Assembly (NCBI GenBank): GCA_052035915.1
Contig: JBPOHE010000127.1
Location: forward strand, 3,757 to 67,756
DNA from: JBPOHE01 sp052035915
GTDB lineage: Bacteria > Pseudomonadota > Gammaproteobacteria > Chromatiales > Chromatiaceae
Reading direction: 5' to 3'
DNA length: 64,000 nt
The notes beneath the pieces were generated by a model. The model was not told where the DNA came from. It made no database searches and saw only the letters and a list, made by a program, of their open reading frames with translations. Positions 7,453 through 15,776 of this stretch are shown in pieces; within the stretch, counting starts at the first letter, position 1; each line of letters opens with the position of its first letter. A program made the position numbers and the translations under genes.

Positions 7453-7712
7453 GTTGGCAGCTCGTTTACACCAAACAGGCACAAAAAGATGCAAAAAAAT
7501 TGGCCTCTGCGGATCTGAAAGAGAAGGCACAAGGACTCTTGGCCATTATTGCTACGAACCCATTCCAAAATCCGCCACCATACGAAAAGCTAATCGGTGA
7601 CCTGAGCGGTGCCTATTCGCGTCGCATCAATATTCAGCACCGCATAGTCTATGAAGTCCTTACTAATGAGCAGATCGTAAAGGTCCTTCGGCTGTGGACT
7701 CATTACGAATGA
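7449..7712 (+). CDS. yoeB: YoeB/Txe-family mRNA interferase toxin
   Basis: 87 residues of the RelE superfamily, YoeB branch. It shows WQLVYTKQAQKDAKKLASAD at the N-terminus, FQNPPPYEKLIGDLSGAYSRRINIQHRIVYEV with the conserved L-G-AYSRRI-HR core, and the terminal RLWTHYE with the catalytic His-Tyr pair of YoeB. These toxins cleave mRNA at the ribosome A site. The start is GTG at 7449, overlapping the antitoxin stop. All catalytic positions are present, so it should be active. Confidence 0.93.
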   Translation: MSWQLVYTKQAQKDAKKLASADLKEKAQGLLAIIATNPFQNPPPYEKLIGDLSGAYSRRINIQHRIVYEVLTNEQIVKVLRLWTHYE

Positions 7713-8041
7713 TACCTGAAATTCAACGGTGAAGCGCGGCAAAAGCCAATAAAAACAGCGCTTAACAATTCGGTCCAGCGGACAGTCAGTCAGCCAGCTT
7801 CGCTGTCTGCCTGCCGGTGACCTCAATCGTTGGGCTTCCCTGCGTTCAGCCCAACCCACGAAACCGATAGGTGGAAAGAGGCAGGGGTCTTGGCCCTCCC
7901 CATCGGAGATAATAGAAGTGCGCGACAGGTCCGTCTTGAATCCGTCGCCAGGTCAGATCAGCTCTAACCATAGCCATCGGCGTTCCGAGCAATGACACAG
8001 ACTCCAACACTCCCCCCTAGGTAGTCAACCGCCGTGTCGAG
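7713..8041. other. Intergenic region with one dispersed repeat
   Basis: 329 bases between the toxin gene and a membrane-protein gene. A short GTTGGGC (7829-7835)/GCCCAAC (7849-7855) hairpin of the dispersed family is present. I see no gene or clear promoter in the rest. Confidence 0.6.
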
Positions 8042-9232
8042 ATGAACACGCCCAGCCCCGCCGGACTTCTTACGAACGTCGTACTCAAGGTCGCCCTCAG
8101 CGGAACCCTGGCCGGCGTCTTTCTGGTGTTGGCGATCGTACGCCTGGCACTCACCCCAATACCCTTATCCGCCGGGCAGGAAGGAACCGATCCAGCCGCC
8201 GATCATCCCTGTCGCTTCCGCGTGTTGCAGGGCCAGGTCGGACTCTCGGCCCAAGGGGCGACCTTGGCGCCCTTCCCTTCTCCCCAAGAGGCCATGCTGA
8301 GTTGCGGTAAAACGGAGGTGAACGCCGGTTCCTTCCTGTTTCTCGCCTTCGATATCCAGGCCCCGTTGACCGGACTCTCGATGATTCTGTTCTGGCGCAC
8401 GGCGGAACATCCAGGCGCTTTTCTCACCCTGGACTTACCGCCAGGAGCCGGGACCCTGTTTCTCGGCCGACAGGATGGCTGGCAGGGCCGTATCATGGAA
8501 TATGGCCTGGGTCTCCGCGGCACCGCCGAACAAGGCCTCCTGATACGCGAACTCAGCCTGCGGACGGCCTCACCCTCCAGTCTCATCGAGACTTGGTGGA
8601 CGGAATGGAATAGCGTCCAACCCTGGGAGGCCGGCTCGATCAATTTTCTGGACTATCCCAAGACGCGGCTTTGGCCCAGCCCCATGGTGGTCCTGGCGCT
8701 CTGGTGGCTGTTGGCCTCTGTGTTGGCCCTACTGTTGTTTCGTTTTCGCAAGAGGCCCGCCCTGATGGCCGCCACGATCTATTTCTGTGGCGCCTGGGGA
8801 GGTTTGGATCTCTTGTGGTCGCGGGAACTCAGGGCCAAGGGCGAACACAGCCTGCCCCCCGCCCAGGTGCAGCGACAGGCCATCTCGACACAGGACGAGG
8901 GATTGCTCGATTTCGCCGCCGAGATCCGCCCCCTGATCGCCCCAACGGATCGAGTCCTGGTGCTGGCTGCGGACCCCTTCGCCCGCTTGCGGCTCGGTTA
9001 TCACCTGCTGCCACTGAACAGCCTGGCCTATCTGGCCGATCCGCCCCCGGCGAGGCTGTTACGCCAAGGGGACATCCTTATCCTGCTCACCGATCAGGAC
9101 CCCTTGGCACCGGGACAGCTGGATCCCCTATCCTTCACTCCTCCAGGGACGAAACTGGCGTTGCTCCATTCCAGTCCTATCGGACAGGCCTATCGACTCG
9201 TCTCAGGCTCCAGGGCTTCAGGAAAGAATTAG
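8042..9232 (+). CDS. Membrane protein of unknown function, partner of the next gene
   Basis: 396 residues. There is one N-terminal membrane segment (about 18-38), a large presumably periplasmic domain rich in strands (to about residue 215), two membrane segments (about 218-265), then a soluble C-terminal domain. I do not recognise a family. The C-terminal part, with DRVLVLAADPFARLRLGYHLLPL and ILILLTDQDPL, resembles the soluble tail seen in proteins encoded next to GT-C-type membrane glycosyltransferases. The stop is 3 bases before the next start and the ribosome site of the next gene overlaps it, so the pair is co-translated and probably works together on a lipid-linked sugar. Confidence 0.7.
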   Translation: MNTPSPAGLLTNVVLKVALSGTLAGVFLVLAIVRLALTPIPLSAGQEGTDPAADHPCRFRVLQGQVGLSAQGATLAPFPSPQEAMLSCGKTEVNAGSFLFLAFDIQAPLTGLSMILFWRTAEHPGAFLTLDLPPGAGTLFLGRQDGWQGRIMEYGLGLRGTAEQGLLIRELSLRTASPSSLIETWWTEWNSVQPWEAGSINFLDYPKTRLWPSPMVVLALWWLLASVLALLLFRFRKRPALMAATIYFCGAWGGLDLLWSRELRAKGEHSLPPAQVQRQAISTQDEGLLDFAAEIRPLIAPTDRVLVLAADPFARLRLGYHLLPLNSLAYLADPPPARLLRQGDILILLTDQDPLAPGQLDPLSFTPPGTKLALLHSSPIGQAYRLVSGSRASGKN

Positions 9233-9235
9233 GAA

Positions 9236-10762
9236 ATGGCCGAAGTTGTTTTTTCCGCTCTGGGCGTGCTGCTTCCCTGGCTGCTCGGCCTCGCCTTGCT
9301 GGGTTGGCCAGGCGAAGAGAGCCGTAGCCGTGGGTTGGGCAAAAACATCACCTTGCCCAACGATCAGCCCAAGATGTTGGGCTTCCCTCCGCTCAGCCCA
9401 ACCGACGAAGGCAGCTTATGGGTAGACAAGCTGGTAGTGCTCGGCTCCGGCTATTTTGTCGGCTTCTTCGGGCTCAGCCTGGTCATACGAATGACGGACG
9501 GGATCGATTTCTTCCAGAGCCGCTGGGGACTCAGTGGTCTCGTCCTGCTGCTCAGTCTGATCCTGGCTGTTTGCGGGCAAAAGACCCGCTGGTGGTTTTG
9601 GGGAGCCAAGATCGGACGCCATCCCGTACAGGCCGGCTCCAGGCTCGCCACCCTCTTGACCCTGGGGCTACTTGGCCTGCTGCTGTGGCGGCTGGTCATC
9701 CTGGGTTGGCAAACGCTGCACTGGCCGCTCTTTCCCTGGGATGCCTGGGCGAGCTGGGGCTTCAAGGCCAAGGCCTGGTTTCTCAGCGGACATTTGGCTG
9801 ACTTTCTGGAGGCGGAAGACTGGCTCGGCGGCGGCTCCCAGACCGCCTACACGGTCCAAGGGGTGGATTATCCACCCACGGTCTCGCTGATCCAGTTCTG
9901 GATGGCGAAGCTGATCGACGCCTGGCGCGAATCCCTCGTCAATCTACCCTGGGCGGCGGCTTTCCTAGCCTTGGGGACGGCCTATTACGGGCTCTTACGG
10001 CGGGCCGCTGGCACCACCCTGCTGGCTATGACCGGGACCTATCTGCTCCTTTCGCTCCCGCTACTCGAAACCCATGTGGCCCTGGCCGGTTATGCCGATC
10101 TCTGGCTATGCGGCTGTTTCGGTCTCGCCGCCCTGGCCTTGTTCGATTGGCTGGAGCAGCGGGAGATTCGCTACGCCTGGCTGGCCCTGATCCTGGCCTT
10201 GGTCTGTACCCAGATCAAACAGGAAGGCTTGGTCTGGGCGCTGATGTTGCTCCCACCCCTGTTACTCGGTTTCCTCCCCACGGGCCGTGGACTGGCCATC
10301 ATCATGGCGGGCTTCGTCGCCTTGCTGCTGATATGGGTCAGTGGGATCGTCCATCTAGAACTTCCCGGCGGGCCCTTGATCCTGAATTCCCAGGAGATTG
10401 CCCTGCCCGGCCTCGGGCACAGCCGCTTGGCGTATCAGCCCCTCTGGTCGACCCTATTGCGGGAATTCTTTCTGGAACGGCACTGGCACCTGCTCTGGTA
10501 TGGCGCCATGGCGGCCCTGGTGCTGGGCACCCGACCGGCGTTCCGTCATACAGCCTTGGCCGCGGCGCTCCTGGTGTTGCTCCAAGGGCTGGGGTTCCTC
10601 TTCGTGCTGTTCTTTTTCAGCGAGCATTCCGCCTGGGCGCGTCAGGTCACGGCGATCAATCGGGTGGCCCTGCCCCTGGCGCCGATCACTGTCTACTCGA
10701 TGCTGCTGACCTGGCGCGCTTATCTGGGCTCATCCTCCAGTCCGGGATCATCCGCGGCGTGA
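9236..10762 (+). CDS. Polytopic membrane protein, probable GT-C-type glycosyltransferase
   Basis: 508 residues with about ten to twelve membrane segments. The first extracytoplasmic stretch includes WPLFPWDAWASWGFKAKAW, resembling the acidic, Trp-rich first loop of GT-C enzymes (Dol-P- or undecaprenyl-P-sugar users), where an Asp is catalytic. A later short loop has KQEGLVWAL. A 25-residue stretch near residues 32-56 is not native-looking: it is the translation of a dispersed GTTGGGC/GCCCAAC repeat (9330-9404) inserted in frame between membrane segments 1 and 2. The gene overlaps the convergent DUF2304 gene by 43 bases at its 3' end. Family assignment is tentative. Confidence 0.65.
   Translation: MAEVVFSALGVLLPWLLGLALLGWPGEESRSRGLGKNITLPNDQPKMLGFPPLSPTDEGSLWVDKLVVLGSGYFVGFFGLSLVIRMTDGIDFFQSRWGLSGLVLLLSLILAVCGQKTRWWFWGAKIGRHPVQAGSRLATLLTLGLLGLLLWRLVILGWQTLHWPLFPWDAWASWGFKAKAWFLSGHLADFLEAEDWLGGGSQTAYTVQGVDYPPTVSLIQFWMAKLIDAWRESLVNLPWAAAFLALGTAYYGLLRRAAGTTLLAMTGTYLLLSLPLLETHVALAGYADLWLCGCFGLAALALFDWLEQREIRYAWLALILALVCTQIKQEGLVWALMLLPPLLLGFLPTGRGLAIIMAGFVALLLIWVSGIVHLELPGGPLILNSQEIALPGLGHSRLAYQPLWSTLLREFFLERHWHLLWYGAMAALVLGTRPAFRHTALAAALLVLLQGLGFLFVLFFFSEHSAWARQVTAINRVALPLAPITVYSMLLTWRAYLGSSSSPGSSAA
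9330..9404. repeat. Dispersed GTTGGGC/GCCCAAC repeat inside a coding sequence
   Basis: GTGGGTTGGGC at 9330-9340, TTGCCCAA at 9353-9360, then GTTGGGC at 9376 and CAGCCCAACC up to 9403. The same arms occur in intergenic copies at 2844-2917 and 7829-7855. Here it is in frame and stop-free within the membrane-protein gene. Confidence 0.85.
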
Positions 10763-11112
10763 GACGCCACTCCACCCAGGTTGGCCAGCCGCGCCTCAAG
10801 CAAGGCGACGCGCTGAATCAAACGATGGAGTTTCCGCTCGTTGCGTGAGCGTTCGATATCCATCAGCAGGAGTTTGACGATGATGGCCAACATGCCTAAC
10901 AGCATGGGCAGGATGGGTCCATAGCCGATGCCCAGCCAGAGGGCCGGTGGGTTGACGGACTCGGGAAAGACACCGAGCAGGGCGATGACCAGGGCCACGG
11001 GCAACCACCAGAGGGCGTATCTGGTGTGCAGGTGATCCCGGCGGATGAGCCAGAGGATAAGCAGAGCGGCCCCGATGCCCAGGGCGGTGGACACCCATTG
11101 GTAAGGAATCAT
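10720..11112 (-). CDS. DUF2304 membrane protein
   Basis: 130 residues. Three hydrophobic segments (about residues 7-23, 33-50, 62-84) are followed by a charged helix (DIERSRNERKLHRLIQRVALLEARLA), the standard layout of DUF2304 proteins. These small proteins are nearly always encoded next to a dolichol-phosphate-sugar-synthase-like GT2 and are thought to assist it at the membrane. Here the start overlaps the stop of the upstream GT2 gene by 4 bases (ATGA). The last 43 bases overlap the convergent membrane-protein gene. Confidence 0.85.
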   Translation of the reverse strand: MIPYQWVSTALGIGAALLILWLIRRDHLHTRYALWWLPVALVIALLGVFPESVNPPALWLGIGYGPILPMLLGMLAIIVKLLLMDIERSRNERKLHRLIQRVALLEARLANLGGVASHAADDPGLEDEPR

Positions 11113-11927
11113 GCCGCCGCCCCCTTGCGGCCGGGACCGGCCCGCCTGCCTTCGGTCCAGTAAGGCCTTTTACTCATGCACAGCACCCCGGTGTAGGCCA
11201 GGTAATAGCCGACGGCCAACCAGGAAGGATAGACCCGGGAAGAGCCCGCCACCCGCTCTTCCATGCTGACCGCCACCTCTTCGAGGCGCAAGCCGCAGTC
11301 CCGCAACAAAAGCAATACCCCCAGATCCTGATATTCGAGCAGGGTGGCCTCGGATGAAGCCAGAAGCTTCATCGCCCGGCGGTTGTAGGCCCGAAAACCC
11401 GAGGTGAGATCGCCGATGGCGAGCCCGCTCAGACGACGGAAAAACCGCCACGCCAAGCGCCGTGCTGGACTCCCTCTCCTGGTACAGGCGCCGATGGCCA
11501 CATCGGCCCGACCTTCCACCAAGGGCCGCAGCAGATCCGGGATGGAGGCCGCGAGATGCTGACCATCGCCATCCATGGTCAATACCACCTCATGGCCGTA
11601 GCGGACGCCATAACGTAACCCGGTCTGGATGGCCCCCCAGGCCCCCAGATTGGTCACCAGCGACAATACCCCGGCCCCCGCCTCCCGGGCCAAAGGGCCG
11701 GTAGCGTCGGTGCTGGCATCGTCGACCACCAGCACCGGATACCCAGTCGCCCGACGCACCTCCCTGACCACCGCGGCGATGGTCGCCGCTTCGTTTCTGG
11801 CCGGGATGACCACCAAGGTCCCGGCGGATCCCGAGCCAAAAGGCGACGACCGGGGGATCTCGGGATGCCGGTTAGCAGGAAGAGAATGGGCGCTCGGTTG
11901 TTCCGGGCATCGACTGGAAATGGTCAT
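11109..11927 (-). CDS. Glycosyltransferase family 2, polyprenyl-phosphate sugar synthase type
   Basis: About 272 residues. The GT-A core is LVVIPARNEAATIAAVVREV, VLVVDDASTD, LVTNLGAWGAIQTGLRYG, LTMDGDGQH (the DXD motif) and LTSGFRAYNRRAM. These are the marks of DPM1/undecaprenyl-phosphate-sugar synthases that load a sugar onto a lipid carrier. No C-terminal membrane pair is present; the DUF2304 partner may supply membrane contact. The start is uncertain: the first roughly 20 residues are encoded by a dispersed repeat (copy A, 11890-12019), and ATG at 11927 inside that repeat has no ribosome site. The conserved domain starts only near residue 37 of this model. Either the repeat supplied a new 5' end or the true start is a non-ATG codon downstream. 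Confidence 0.82.
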   Translation of the reverse strand: MTISSRCPEQPSAHSLPANRHPEIPRSSPFGSGSAGTLVVIPARNEAATIAAVVREVRRATGYPVLVVDDASTDATGPLAREAGAGVLSLVTNLGAWGAIQTGLRYGVRYGHEVVLTMDGDGQHLAASIPDLLRPLVEGRADVAIGACTRRGSPARRLAWRFFRRLSGLAIGDLTSGFRAYNRRAMKLLASSEATLLEYQDLGVLLLLRDCGLRLEEVAVSMEERVAGSSRVYPSWLAVGYYLAYTGVLCMSKRPYWTEGRRAGPGRKGAAA

Positions 11928-12019
11928 TTTTTGTTCTGATATAGAGAACAATAAATCAATAATTAACGCTATTATTCTCTAAAAGAGAACGGAAAACTCG
12001 ATACAAGGGCCCATGCCCG
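11890..12019. repeat. Double-palindrome dispersed element, copy A
   Basis: Begins CGCTCGGTTGTTCCGGGC. The 17-bp palindrome units are GTTCTGATATAGAGAAC (11933-11949) and ATTCTCTAAAAGAGAAC (11974-11990), centres 41 bases apart, joined by an AT-rich spacer. It ends in a GCCC-rich arm that pairs with the start. The left end overlaps the 5' end of the GT2 gene. Confidence 0.85.
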
Positions 12020-12047
12020 ATAGCGGCCCATCGACGTCCGGGTCGAG

Positions 12048-12132
12048 GTAGGCTGGTGTTGAGGCGCGAAGCGCCGAAACCCAGCTTCTTGGTGTTGGCA
12101 ACTGAGATTCGCTTCGCTCATCGCCAGCCTAC
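12048..12132. repeat. Dispersed inverted repeat, GTAGGCTGG/CCAGCCTAC
   Basis: 9-bp perfect arms at 12048-12056 and 12124-12132 with an internal GGCGCGAAGCGCC hairpin. Same family as 2618-2704. It fills the gap between the GT2 gene and the GT4 gene on the minus strand. Confidence 0.8.
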
Positions 12133-12197
12133 CCCCTTTCTGTCTGAAAGCATTCTATGATTCCGCAGGCCAAGGCTGGTTCAGGCGCGAGCCCGCA

Positions 12198-13376
12198 TCA
12201 GTCGCTTATCTTCTCATAGAGCCGCCTGACCTGCTCGGCTACGACCTCGATCCTGAACCTGGCGGCGAAGGCTTGGGCCCCACGTCGGCCCATCTCCCGC
12301 GTCGCTATTGGCTCAGCGGCGAGTTGCTCCAGCCCCAGCCGGAGCGCCTCCGAATCGCCCGGTGGCACCAACCTTCCCGTCACCCCATCGTCCACCACCC
12401 AGCCCATCCCCGAACCCGGCACCCGGCTGGCGATCACCGGCTTGCCGGCCCGCATCGCCTCCAACAGCACCAGACCGAAGGCCTCCGAGCGGTCGATGGA
12501 AGGCAGGCACAGCAGGTCGCAATGCTCCATCAGTGCCTGGAGTCGACCGGCGGATACCGCTCCAGGAAAGCTGACCCGCGATTCCAGCCTGAGTTCCCGC
12601 GTCAAGGTCTTGAGTCGCTCCAGGCGCTCGCCCTCCCCGACCAGGATGGCTTGCAGCCCCCTGGTCCCCTGGAGGGCGCGGAGCAATACCTCCTGACCCT
12701 TGTAGTAGGTCATGCGGCCCACGCAGAACACTCTGCAATCCCTATTCGGCCAGATCGCCTCGGCCCATTCTTGATCGGCGCCGGTCGCTGGGACCTCGGA
12801 GATCGCTGGGAGACCGAGGGGAATGACCGCGCATTTGTCTCTCCAAGGCGTCAGGGTGGGACTACTATCCAAATAGGTCGGCGAGGTGGCAATAACCGCC
12901 CGGGCACGTTGCAACAGGCGTTGCTCCGGCCACCGATAGAGCTGATACAAAAGGGAGAACAAGCGATCTTCCGGCATGGCCGCCGCCACATCCGCATGCC
13001 AATGCAGCACCCAGGGCAAGGATCTCGCCCGGGCCAGGGTCAGCGCCCAAAAGGCCGAGGTGTTGGGCAGATGGAGATGCAGGATATGGGGGCGGAATTC
13101 TCGCAGCGCCAAGCCAAACCAACGGCGAAAGGCCGGGGCGACGGGGGCATACATCCATTGGCCGTAGGTAGGACAGGCATAGATCGGGAAGCCTCTGTCC
13201 GCCCCTGGGACGCGCGAATACTCGATACCTCCCCGCCTTCCCAGACGATGGATGAGCGCACCAACCTCGACTCCCAGCCTGGTCAGCGCCGAGAGCAGCT
13301 CCCCAGAGAAGTTCTCAATCCCACCCCGATAAGGGGGGAAATACTTACCGATATGGAGGACGCGAGGGGGGGACAA
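12198..13376 (-). CDS. Glycosyltransferase family 4
   Basis: 392 residues, a full GT-B enzyme. The N-terminal Rossmann domain opens with VLHIGKYFPPYRGGIENF, including the Gly-Gly loop typical of GT4. The C-terminal donor domain has VFCVGRMTYYKGQEVLLRAL, AILVGEGERLERL and SEAFGLVLLEAMRAGKPVIAS, the E-x7-E motif that binds the nucleotide sugar, ending with GVTGRLVPPGD. A retaining transferase in surface-glycan synthesis; linkage unknown. The start is TTG at 13376 with GAGG seven bases upstream. It lies 22 bases downstream of the large glycosyltransferase gene, so the two are in one operon. Confidence 0.9.
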   Translation of the reverse strand: MSPPRVLHIGKYFPPYRGGIENFSGELLSALTRLGVEVGALIHRLGRRGGIEYSRVPGADRGFPIYACPTYGQWMYAPVAPAFRRWFGLALREFRPHILHLHLPNTSAFWALTLARARSLPWVLHWHADVAAAMPEDRLFSLLYQLYRWPEQRLLQRARAVIATSPTYLDSSPTLTPWRDKCAVIPLGLPAISEVPATGADQEWAEAIWPNRDCRVFCVGRMTYYKGQEVLLRALQGTRGLQAILVGEGERLERLKTLTRELRLESRVSFPGAVSAGRLQALMEHCDLLCLPSIDRSEAFGLVLLEAMRAGKPVIASRVPGSGMGWVVDDGVTGRLVPPGDSEALRLGLEQLAAEPIATREMGRRGAQAFAARFRIEVVAEQVRRLYEKISD

Positions 13377-13398
13377 AGCCTGGCCTCGGAGTTGGGAA

Positions 13399-15729
13399 TC
13401 AGCGGTTTTCTACCGAAGAGGTGGCGTTTCTCGCCCGGCTATCGACCCTTGCCTTGGACTCTCGCCAGAGGAGACCACCACTCCAGGCCAGAAAACGCGA
13501 GATACCACCATAGAGCCGCCCCAGGAGGGGGCGTTGCCAGGCGGAGAGCCGGGGTGAGGCGGCGATCCGCCCCCGGATCAGCCCATCGAGCTGACGAAGC
13601 AGAACCAGAAAGGGCAGGTTCAGATGCTCGATATGCCTGGGGATGGGGAAGCCCTCCACCCCGTCCCGTCCCTGAAGCTGTCGTCCATAGCCGGCATAAG
13701 AAAAGGCATGCAGACCGAACCAGCGCCAATAGTCCTGCGCCATTTCCTCCAGGGTGCGAACTGGACGTTGTCGGAGCCGCGCCCTGACCTGCTCCAGAAG
13801 TTCGGGCGTCTCGACCAGGGCCCGCACCTTGGCAACCAGATCGGTGGCGGATGGCCGGCAAAGGAAGCCGTTGTCGGCCTCCTGGATGCGATCCGCAAAG
13901 CTCCCGGTGGCCGTCGCCAGCACTGGAATGCCCATGGCCCAAAACTCGCTCAGGGTGAAACTGAAGGTCTCGGGCACCACCGAGAGCAGCAGACCGAGAT
14001 CCGGATCGATCTCCTGTACCCGTTCGGCCAGCTCTTCCCGTTGGAAACCGGGAATGACCTCTACCCCGGGACGCCCGAAAAACTCCTCCCCATCCTCACC
14101 ACAACCCAAGAGCACCAGCTCGGCCAACTCGGTCAGTTGCGGCAGGGCCTCCAGCAAGAGCGACTTGCCCTTGTTGAGGCTCAGATGGCCCAGGAGCAGG
14201 AGACGCAGTTTGCCATGGCCTTGTCGTCGCGCCTCGTCCAGCCGGGCCAGGGGAGGGATACCATGGGGGATGACCTGGGCTGGGGCCAGGCCAAGCCTGG
14301 GCTCCAGCCGCACCAGATTGTTGATGACCGATGGCGAAGGCGCCACCCAGGGTAAGCGCCGCTCACTCATGATGGCCGCGTATCTTTCCCGGATCGGGAA
14401 CCAGTCAGGGGCGTCCATATTGATAAAAAAGCGGTTGTGGGGGTTATCTCGAAAACAGCTCGCGAGGTGGGGCGATGGGCAAGCGGTACAGAGTTCGCCG
14501 AAGCTGATGTTCAACGCCGGGCAGAAAGGGGCATAGTCATGGGCAACGAGGTAGGTAGGTATATCCGTTTCCAGCAGCTCGAAGGCATGACCGATGAGCG
14601 ATGAGACCAGGATCAGGTCCACCCCATGGCGTTCGAGCAGGCCGTGGAGGATCTCCCGATATCTGGCATGAGCCGTCTCGGTGGCCCGGATCGGCCGGCC
14701 CAGGTTGTGTTCTTCCAGCAGCGGACCATCCGGCCCACCCTGATGCAGCCACAGCCGCTGTCCGAAGGCCCCCCAGTTGCCAACGGATTTCAATACCAGA
14801 TGCCGAACCCGGCCCTCGGCGCCGCAATAGCTCCGCACCCATTGTTCCAACCCGCCGCCCCAGTTGTGCATGACATGGAGAACCCCCGGCTGGGGTTGGG
14901 ACTCCGAGACCCAGTCTTCGCCGCCCATGAGTCTCGTCTCGACCGTCTTGGCCAGCGGTGTCAGCGGATGCAGTTCGAGAAAGGCCCGCCCCTCCTCGGA
15001 CGCTTCTATCCCGACCAGGAGGTGGTCGGATCGGGCGGCCGCGTCCGCGACCGCCACATGGTCGCAGACCACAGAGTCCCACCCCTGATCGCGCAGGGTC
15101 CGGCTGAAACGGAGCCACTCCTTGGCGGGGTCTTCCGCTTCCAACCAGTCGCTCAGGTCCAGGGCCGCCGCCGCCCCGGCGCTGAGAAGGAAACAGGACG
15201 GGTTGGGAGTGGGGGTGCTGTACAGACAAAAATCTGAGCCCCCCAGCAGGATGTGGTTGTAGCCTTCCAATGACAGGGAGGAGACTTGGTCGGCCAGGAG
15301 CTGACTCGGTACGACAAAGGTCCGGCCCTGGGTCGACAGGGGCGAGAGGGTGCCGAGGCGAAGTTGACGGGAGAGAGCCCAGCGCAGCCGGGCCTCGCCC
15401 GCCCGGGGGAGCTGCACCCCAGGGCGCACGAACAGAATCTCCCCCTCGCCAGCCCGGGTGATCGCCGCCCGAACCAAGGCCTGCAAGGGTGAACGACTGG
15501 GAACTGCTTCGATCTCGATCTCCTCCAGGCCAGAAAGCGCACGGAGAGATTCGAGTCCTTGGCGTTCCTCTACCCCCAGACCGACTAGAGGGTAGAGCCT
15601 GATCCTGGCCGGGATTACCGCCTGGGCGGCGACGGACGGCAAACGGCTTTCGAGTAAGGGGAGCTCCCCGGGAGCTACCGGCAGGCAATAGGTCAGGGGA
15701 CGGCGATAAATGTTGATAAAATTTTTCAC
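13399..15729 (-). CDS. Large multidomain glycosyltransferase (GT4-type C-terminal domain)
   Basis: 776 residues. Residues 1-270 resemble a degenerate GT-A domain but lack a clear DXD. The middle starts with VLHVMHNWGGGLEQWVRSY (about residue 285), reminiscent of the acceptor domain of GT4 enzymes. It includes a Cys cluster, FGELCTACPSPHLASCF, often seen in large rhamnan-type transferases. The donor domain (about 490-660) has LRLLLLGHLSLNKGKSLLLEAL, LLGCGEDGEEF and PETFSFTLSEFWAMGIPVLAT with the E-x7-E-like motif, then DNGFLCRP. It probably extends the polysaccharide exported by the Wzm/Wzt pair encoded upstream. The start is GTG at 15729, in an AT-rich stretch. Confidence 0.8.
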   Translation of the reverse strand: MKNFINIYRRPLTYCLPVAPGELPLLESRLPSVAAQAVIPARIRLYPLVGLGVEERQGLESLRALSGLEEIEIEAVPSRSPLQALVRAAITRAGEGEILFVRPGVQLPRAGEARLRWALSRQLRLGTLSPLSTQGRTFVVPSQLLADQVSSLSLEGYNHILLGGSDFCLYSTPTPNPSCFLLSAGAAAALDLSDWLEAEDPAKEWLRFSRTLRDQGWDSVVCDHVAVADAAARSDHLLVGIEASEEGRAFLELHPLTPLAKTVETRLMGGEDWVSESQPQPGVLHVMHNWGGGLEQWVRSYCGAEGRVRHLVLKSVGNWGAFGQRLWLHQGGPDGPLLEEHNLGRPIRATETAHARYREILHGLLERHGVDLILVSSLIGHAFELLETDIPTYLVAHDYAPFCPALNISFGELCTACPSPHLASCFRDNPHNRFFINMDAPDWFPIRERYAAIMSERRLPWVAPSPSVINNLVRLEPRLGLAPAQVIPHGIPPLARLDEARRQGHGKLRLLLLGHLSLNKGKSLLLEALPQLTELAELVLLGCGEDGEEFFGRPGVEVIPGFQREELAERVQEIDPDLGLLLSVVPETFSFTLSEFWAMGIPVLATATGSFADRIQEADNGFLCRPSATDLVAKVRALVETPELLEQVRARLRQRPVRTLEEMAQDYWRWFGLHAFSYAGYGRQLQGRDGVEGFPIPRHIEHLNLPFLVLLRQLDGLIRGRIAASPRLSAWQRPLLGRLYGGISRFLAWSGGLLWRESKARVDSRARNATSSVENR

Positions 15730-15776
15730 GCCAAATTATTTTATAAGATATTTTTTCTTATAATTAGCCAAAAGCC

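Noticed and set aside
12273..13787. 504-codon plus-strand frame across the GT4 gene
   Set aside because: It crosses the boundary of two minus-strand glycosyltransferase genes, and its translation is Pro/Arg-rich without domains.
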